Positions 59,832 to 64,000 of a stretch of 64,000 nt of DNA are shown in pieces. The notes beneath the pieces are model-generated. The model saw only the letters and a program-made list of their open reading frames with translations. It ran no database searches and was not told where the DNA came from. Both the position numbers and the translations under genes were made by a program. The DNA is taken from positions 30,934-94,933 of the forward strand of contig DATKFW010000150.1 of NCBI GenBank assembly GCA_035511075.1, given 5' to 3'. Source of the DNA: DATAUD01 sp035511075. GTDB taxonomy: Bacteria; Verrucomicrobiota; Verrucomicrobiia; Limisphaerales; Palsa-1400. How positions within the stretch are numbered: position 1 is the stretch's first letter; each line of letters opens with the position of its first letter.

Positions 59832-61124
59832 ATGTCTCAATTTATTTCAGCGGCCGCGCTGGCGGTAACCGCCCCGGTCGATCCAGCCACGGCGATCGTC
59901 AATATCCTGCTGGTCGATGACCAGCCCGGAAAACTTCTGGCGCATGAGGCCATCCTTTCCGAATTGGGCCAGAGGATCGTCAAGGCCCGCACCGGCGCCG
60001 AAGCCCTCAGCCAATTGTTGCGGGACGATTTCGCAGTCATTCTGCTGGATGTCAAAATGCCGAACATGGACGGTTTTGAAACGGCCGCGCTTATCCGCCA
60101 GCGGCCGCGTTTCGAGAAGACGCCAATCATCTTCGTCACAGGCTACAACACAACGGATCTGGATCGCTTGAAAGGGTATGAATTGGGGGCGGTGGACTAC
60201 CTTTTTCTGCCGGTGGTGCCGCAGGTGCTCAAGGCCAAGGTCAGCGCATTTGTCGAATTGGCCCGGCAAACCCAGATCATCAAATCGCAGGCGGCCGATT
60301 TGACGGAGCATAATCAGCGGCAGGCGCAGCAATTGGAAGTCATCCAAAAGCTCAACGAGGAACTCAAGGATGCCAACGCCGAATTGGAGGCGTTTTCCTA
60401 CACCGTTTCGCACGACCTCCGCGCTCCGTTGCGATCGCTCACCGGCTACGTCAACGTCCTGATGGAGGATTATGGCGGCCGGCTGGACGAGCAGGGACGC
60501 AGCCATCTCCAGGCCCTTCATCGCGCGGCCAGCCGCATGGATTGCCTGACTCGCGACTTGCTTGCCTACGGGCGGGTCGCTCGCGAAGCCGTCCAGCTTG
60601 AGCCGGTGCGGCTGCAACCGGCGCTGGAGGAAATCGTTTCGCTCACCCACGGCGGACGCGCCGATTCAGTCCATATCAGCGTCCGCGCGGGGCAATCGGA
60701 GGTCCTGGCGCATCGCTTTCTCCTGGAACAATGCGTCAGCAATCTGCTCAGCAACGCCACGAAATTTGTGAGTCCGGGAACCATCCCTGAAGTCTGCATT
60801 CGCACGGAATCCAAGCAGGGACAGGTCCGGCTGTGGGTTGAAGACAACGGCATCGGCATCGATCCTAGCTATCACCATAAAATCTTCAGCATTTTTGAAC
60901 GCGTGGGCGACCATCAAAAATACGAGGGCACCGGGATCGGGCTGGCCATAGTCAATCGCGCTGTGCAACGAATGGGGGGTTCGTGCGGCGTCATTTCGGC
61001 CCCCGGTCAGGGCAGCCGATTCTGGGTCGATTTTCTTTCGGTTCCGGCCCCGAACGGTTCAGGCCTGCTGGCCCATGAATCGAGTTTCCGGGCCGAGGCC
61101 TCGCCGTCCGAAATCACTTCGTAG
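59832..61124 (+). CDS. Receiver-histidine kinase, partner of the poly-HAMP kinase
   Basis: A 430-residue soluble protein. Receiver: ILLVDDQPGKLL, phospho-acceptor Asp73 (ILLDVKMPNMDG), VTGYN and a Pro-rich LFLPVVP in place of the usual Lys-Pro, so the conserved receiver Lys is missing. Coiled coil residues 145-185 (QAQQLEVIQKLNEELKDANAE). HisKA His194 in YTVSHDLRAPLRSL, resembling phytochrome-type kinases, then HATPase with CVSNLLSNATKF, VEDNGIGID and GTGIGLAIV. It starts 18 bp after the giant kinase and is likely co-transcribed. A candidate phosphotransfer partner. Confidence 0.92.
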   Translation: MSQFISAAALAVTAPVDPATAIVNILLVDDQPGKLLAHEAILSELGQRIVKARTGAEALSQLLRDDFAVILLDVKMPNMDGFETAALIRQRPRFEKTPIIFVTGYNTTDLDRLKGYELGAVDYLFLPVVPQVLKAKVSAFVELARQTQIIKSQAADLTEHNQRQAQQLEVIQKLNEELKDANAELEAFSYTVSHDLRAPLRSLTGYVNVLMEDYGGRLDEQGRSHLQALHRAASRMDCLTRDLLAYGRVAREAVQLEPVRLQPALEEIVSLTHGGRADSVHISVRAGQSEVLAHRFLLEQCVSNLLSNATKFVSPGTIPEVCIRTESKQGQVRLWVEDNGIGIDPSYHHKIFSIFERVGDHQKYEGTGIGLAIVNRAVQRMGGSCGVISAPGQGSRFWVDFLSVPAPNGSGLLAHESSFRAEASPSEITS

Positions 61125-61329
61125 GTCTCGGGATCCATCGTAATGCGCGGCAGCGCATCGTTCCGTTTCATGCCTCTTTTGCCCGGTTTACGGCAGTCGC
61201 GGACGGCTTGGAGCCACTGCGGTTAAAGGCTTCCTGCGCGAGAGCTATGCCGTGGAAGGCGCATGCGACATTTCAATTTGCGGCGGCTGGCGACAGTTCT
61301 TGGCACAACGCGCGTAATAAGTATTGAGA

Positions 61330-61418
61330 TGGCGGAGAGAGGGAGATTCGAACTCCCGGTACTTATTAGGTACTCACGCTTTCCAGGCGTGCGCGTTAAA
61401 CCACTCTGCCATCTCTCC
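61330..61418 (-). tRNA. tRNA-Ser (anticodon GGA)
   Basis: Read on the minus strand it begins GGAGAGATGGCAGAGTGG and ends TCTCTCCGCCA with encoded CCA. The acceptor stem GGAGAGA pairs with TCTCTCC. Anticodon stem CACGC/GCGTG encloses CTGGAAA with GGA at 61384-61382. The long variable arm (AGTACCTAATAAGTACC) is class II as for serine, and the T loop TTCGAAT is present. It reads codons UCC and UCU. Confidence 0.95.
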
Positions 61419-61493
61419 ACCGGTTCTTCTTAATCGCACAAACCCGCGACCGGATCAAGCCGTTAAACATTCTTCTTGTCTAAACCTTAATCT

Positions 61494-61739
61494 TCATTTC
61501 TCCGTAACCCGGATGAAATTGCCCAACGTGCATTCAGCGACCGTGCCGGAACGGAAGGTGACTCGGCGGCACAGAAAGCGGCCCGGTTTATGATCCAGTT
61601 GCTCGGTGACTTCCCGGCCTACCAAGCGCCAGTCCTGCGGCTGCGCTTTGACTACCTGAGATCGATCACTTCTTCGACCACGGGGGAACACCCCTGTGCC
61701 AGAGAAAAACCGAGAGCGGACTGCAAAAATGACTTGCAA
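61494..61739 (-). pseudogene. IS66-family transposase (TnpC) relic
   Basis: The minus-strand frame contains VKAQPQDWRLVGREVTEQLD followed by HKPGRFLCRRVTF (about 61652-61551). This follows the N-terminal zinc-domain region of IS66 transposases, whose pattern is V.A.P....IGEEV.EQLD..PA.F...R. Neither the flanking zinc Cys residues nor the downstream DDE catalytic domain is found, so only a fragment of some 80 codons remains. It lies in the 430-bp stretch between the tRNA and the right-edge gene, which otherwise holds nothing recognised. Confidence 0.5.
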
Positions 61740-61849
61740 ATTCGTGGAGCAGGAAGAAAATCACGAATGGCCCACGGTGGTCCTGGGCAAGAACCCAAAT
61801 AGGAAATCCCAGGCGAAATCAATCCGTGAAATGCTGCCGTAAACAGAAA

Positions 61850-64000
61850 ATGATGACTTTCATTCGGGGCCGGCTGCCGATGGTGTGCTTGCTCTTGGCG
61901 TCGGCTGTGACCCCAGCGCGGGCACAGGTAAATCTCCTCAAAAATCCCGGCTTTGAGGAAACTCCGGGCGACGCGGGGGCGCTGCCAAGTTGGACGCGAA
62001 CAGGCGCGGGCGCGGCGCAAGTCACGGTAACAGTTAAGGACGCCCACGAAGGGCGGCAGTCCGTGGCCATCCCGGCTAATAGCGCCGTCGAGCAGCGGAT
62101 CGAGAACGCGGAGGCTGGAGCTTACTTCCTTCGGTGCTGGGTCAAGTCCGAATCAGACCAGCCGGTGACGCTCCTTCTGCAAGACCCCGATCGGCCTTGG
62201 GAGGCCTATTCATGCACGGAACTCCCCACCGTGAGGAACCAATGGACCCAACTCCAGGCTTTCTGCGTGTTGGACCAAAAGGGTGCGTTGAAGGTCACAG
62301 TGGGAGGGGTTTCTGAGGAGTGGCGGCCTTATCTTGGAATAGCCGGGATAATGGGGTCGCCGATTTTGATGGATGGTTGTGAGCTGATCCGTCAGGAGCC
62401 GGCGGCGTCCACCCCGGTAACGGTGTGGGACGCGAAACGCGAAGTCTCCGCCATGCCGGATTGGTCCGCCAAAAGCGATTGGGCCCCGGTCAGCGCGGAA
62501 TCATTTTCCTTCACTGGCGCGCCTGTGTTCCAAGCCCGTCATCTTGCGGGAACGGTCCGCAACGCCGACGGCGGATTGGTAATTTGCGCTGTCCAAGGCG
62601 AAGCTTTGAAGCAACGGACGGTGCTCGTTCCGACGCCTCCTTTCGTCGGTGCCAAGTGTGACCTGATCCATGCGGGCGACCGGACAGGAATTCGTGTGAC
62701 ATCCAAAGAGGGCGACCACGCTTACATCGCGTGGTTGACAGCCGAAGGCCTGATTCGGATAGAGGCCAGTCATGTGCCAGGTTTTCAGGCACAAGGCTTG
62801 GGTCTGCGCCATGGCATTTTGCCTTCGTTGGCGGGGTCGGATATTTGCTACGATCCGCGGAAGTTGCAGGATGGCACCCAGATCGACCTGCCGTCCACGC
62901 AATGGTTCGTCGGGTTGGTGGATGGCAACGAGAGCATGATGGTGGTGGCCTGGGACACCGACTCCCAAGCGGTTTCTGTGGGAATGACAGGCGAAGGGGA
63001 AAACCGCAAGTTTGATACCTTCTCAATCGCCACGGATAAGGCGGGGTTTTCCCTTTCCTTTGTTGAACACCCTGGGATTTGGCATCAGGAGCGCCTGCAG
63101 GAGGATTGGCTCGGCGATTATGTCCCGATTGCCTGGGAACATCCGTTTCCGGCGCGGTGGATGGGGGAATTCTTCGTCAGCACCGGCGGACGGCCTTACT
63201 TTGACGACCCTTACATGCAGTATTCCTTTCCTTTTGCCAACGCCAAGACGCGCATGTGGGGGGTCTGGTTCGAGGATTGGAACCACTATCCGTTTTACTT
63301 CGACGGAGGCAAGACGATGTTCCATTTCGAGAAAGGCTTCGTGCCCAAAGGGGACGCGCTCATTTATTTTCTCGAACCGGCGGCGGCGGATCTCTATTCG
63401 CCTTGCGAGATCCTGGAGCAGGCGCTGGGCCTGGAAAAAGCGGAGGTGCTTCTGGACTTGGACGCCAATCGGCTGCGAAAGTTGACTTACTCGACGCCGG
63501 ATGATTTTATGTACGACAGGCCGGTTTGCGCCACCACAACCCATCTTTCAAAAATACCGGAGAAGGAAAAGGCCACGGTGGGCGTCAACCTGGCCACCCA
63601 CCTCTATGAGTTCATCCGGGAGATTCGGGGCCGCCTGGATCAGTATGGCGCCTTTTTTGACGGGATGCACGATTACCTGGACGGGGAGGAAAAGGCCCAT
63701 CCGGACCTTCACCCTTATATCTCAGAACTACAGGCCCTGGTGACCGAGGCGAAGTCCAAGTCCGGGGAAATATATGCGACGCCTCTTTCGGCGGTGGAGG
63801 AAAAAACGGACGGCATGAAGAAACTGCTGCTGGCCGGACACGGGGATGGTTTTAACTGCGGCAACCTGGATGTCCGCGATACCGCCGGGGACCAGGATGA
63901 CCTCTGCCGGCATTACAACCGGCTGGTCCTGAGACTCTCGCAGACGGCGGCGCTGACATGCGGCGATTCACCTGAAAAAGCCCTCATCGCCCAGCATCCC
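61850..64000 (+). CDS. Large secreted protein, carbohydrate-active-like, truncated by right edge
   Basis: Open for 717 codons from ATG 61850 to the end of the window with no stop. The signal peptide (MVCLLLASAVTPARAQ) is followed by a jelly-roll, carbohydrate-binding-like domain (NLLKNPGFEETPGDAGALPSW ... LFRC-type WVKSESDQPVTLLLQD). This NPGFE start is typical of CBM4/9/22-type or similar domains at the head of secreted hydrolases in Verrucomicrobia. From about residue 190 onward the protein is rich in Trp/Tyr/Asp (WGVWFEDWNHYPFYFDGG, GAFFDGMHDYLDG), suggesting a glycoside-hydrolase- or barrel-type enzyme domain. The family was not identified. No stop codon is visible, so the full length is unknown. 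Confidence 0.7.
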   Translation, partial: MMTFIRGRLPMVCLLLASAVTPARAQVNLLKNPGFEETPGDAGALPSWTRTGAGAAQVTVTVKDAHEGRQSVAIPANSAVEQRIENAEAGAYFLRCWVKSESDQPVTLLLQDPDRPWEAYSCTELPTVRNQWTQLQAFCVLDQKGALKVTVGGVSEEWRPYLGIAGIMGSPILMDGCELIRQEPAASTPVTVWDAKREVSAMPDWSAKSDWAPVSAESFSFTGAPVFQARHLAGTVRNADGGLVICAVQGEALKQRTVLVPTPPFVGAKCDLIHAGDRTGIRVTSKEGDHAYIAWLTAEGLIRIEASHVPGFQAQGLGLRHGILPSLAGSDICYDPRKLQDGTQIDLPSTQWFVGLVDGNESMMVVAWDTDSQAVSVGMTGEGENRKFDTFSIATDKAGFSLSFVEHPGIWHQERLQEDWLGDYVPIAWEHPFPARWMGEFFVSTGGRPYFDDPYMQYSFPFANAKTRMWGVWFEDWNHYPFYFDGGKTMFHFEKGFVPKGDALIYFLEPAAADLYSPCEILEQALGLEKAEVLLDLDANRLRKLTYSTPDDFMYDRPVCATTTHLSKIPEKEKATVGVNLATHLYEFIREIRGRLDQYGAFFDGMHDYLDGEEKAHPDLHPYISELQALVTEAKSKSGEIYATPLSAVEEKTDGMKKLLLAGHGDGFNCGNLDVRDTAGDQDDLCRHYNRLVLRLSQTAALTCGDSPEKALIAQHP

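Noticed and set aside
61125..61329. Possible short plus-strand coding tail (LRESYAVEGACDI-like) after the receiver-kinase
   Set aside because: Only some 50 codons, no start with a ribosome-binding site and no family recognised. Treated as non-coding.

Overview
The window looks like chromosomal DNA of a Gram-negative bacterium of the PVC group, most likely Verrucomicrobiota (Pedosphaera/Limisphaerales-like). This placement is inferred from gene content: high GC, MreBCD/PBP2/RodA cell-wall genes, a FadL-type outer-membrane protein, a type II secretion pseudopilin block, an orphan prepilin-like protein, a futalosine-type menaquinone gene, a YadA-head-like repeat protein and a very large poly-HAMP hybrid kinase. 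No 16S rRNA or other taxonomic marker is present. Both edges cut through genes.

Layout. 1-10.2 kb (+): 3' part of a HAD phosphatase, an MqnA/MqnD-family gene, an ABC-2-type membrane protein fused to RCC1-like repeats, a secreted beta-repeat protein, a GT39-like membrane glycosyltransferase, a small helical protein and a Sel1-repeat protein. 10.3-13.1 kb (-): VOC-hom-thrC. 13.3-17.3 kb (+): tightly packed gspF-H-I-J-K, with a convergent orphan pseudopilin. 18.1-21.5 kb (+): trxB, hisB, ECF sigma, anti-sigma-like membrane protein and a secreted protein. 21.6-30.1 kb: a 126-bp MITE-like element, a small secreted protein, then the shape operon mreB-mreC-mreD-mrdA-rodA-rng (-). 30.1-30.4 kb: a 313-bp nested inverted-repeat element. 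30.4-37.2 kb: an OYE-family reductase (-), alaS, fadL-like, a response-regulator/kinase hybrid and a small conserved protein (+). 37.2-49.4 kb (mostly -): class V aminotransferase, thiE, accC-accB, O-antigen ligase-like, holB, DUF6941-like, SDR, a stand-alone GspE-N-like protein (+), rsmE-dnaJ-grpE, MBL hydrolase and an M50-like membrane protein. 49.6-61.1 kb (+): secreted terpenoid-cyclase-fold protein, beta-carbonic anhydrase, the 2657-residue poly-HAMP hybrid kinase and a companion receiver-kinase. 61.3-64 kb: tRNA-Ser(GGA) (-), an IS66 transposase relic (-) and a large secreted protein (+) open to the right edge.

How the genes work together. Most are housekeeping clusters: aspartate-family amino acids, fatty-acid synthesis initiation, cell elongation, chaperones, protein secretion. 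The outstanding item is the signalling pair at 51.8-61.1 kb. One soluble kinase carries 17 tandem 92-residue HAMP-pair units (exactly 276 bp each, no indels) ahead of GAF, HisKA, HATPase and three receiver domains. The adjacent gene encodes a receiver-kinase. The repeat unit resembles that of fungal group III (Nik1/Os-1) osmosensing kinases but is far more expanded. Other unusual items are the permease-RCC1 fusion, the two inverted-repeat elements, the stand-alone GspE-N module and a leader hairpin in front of accB.
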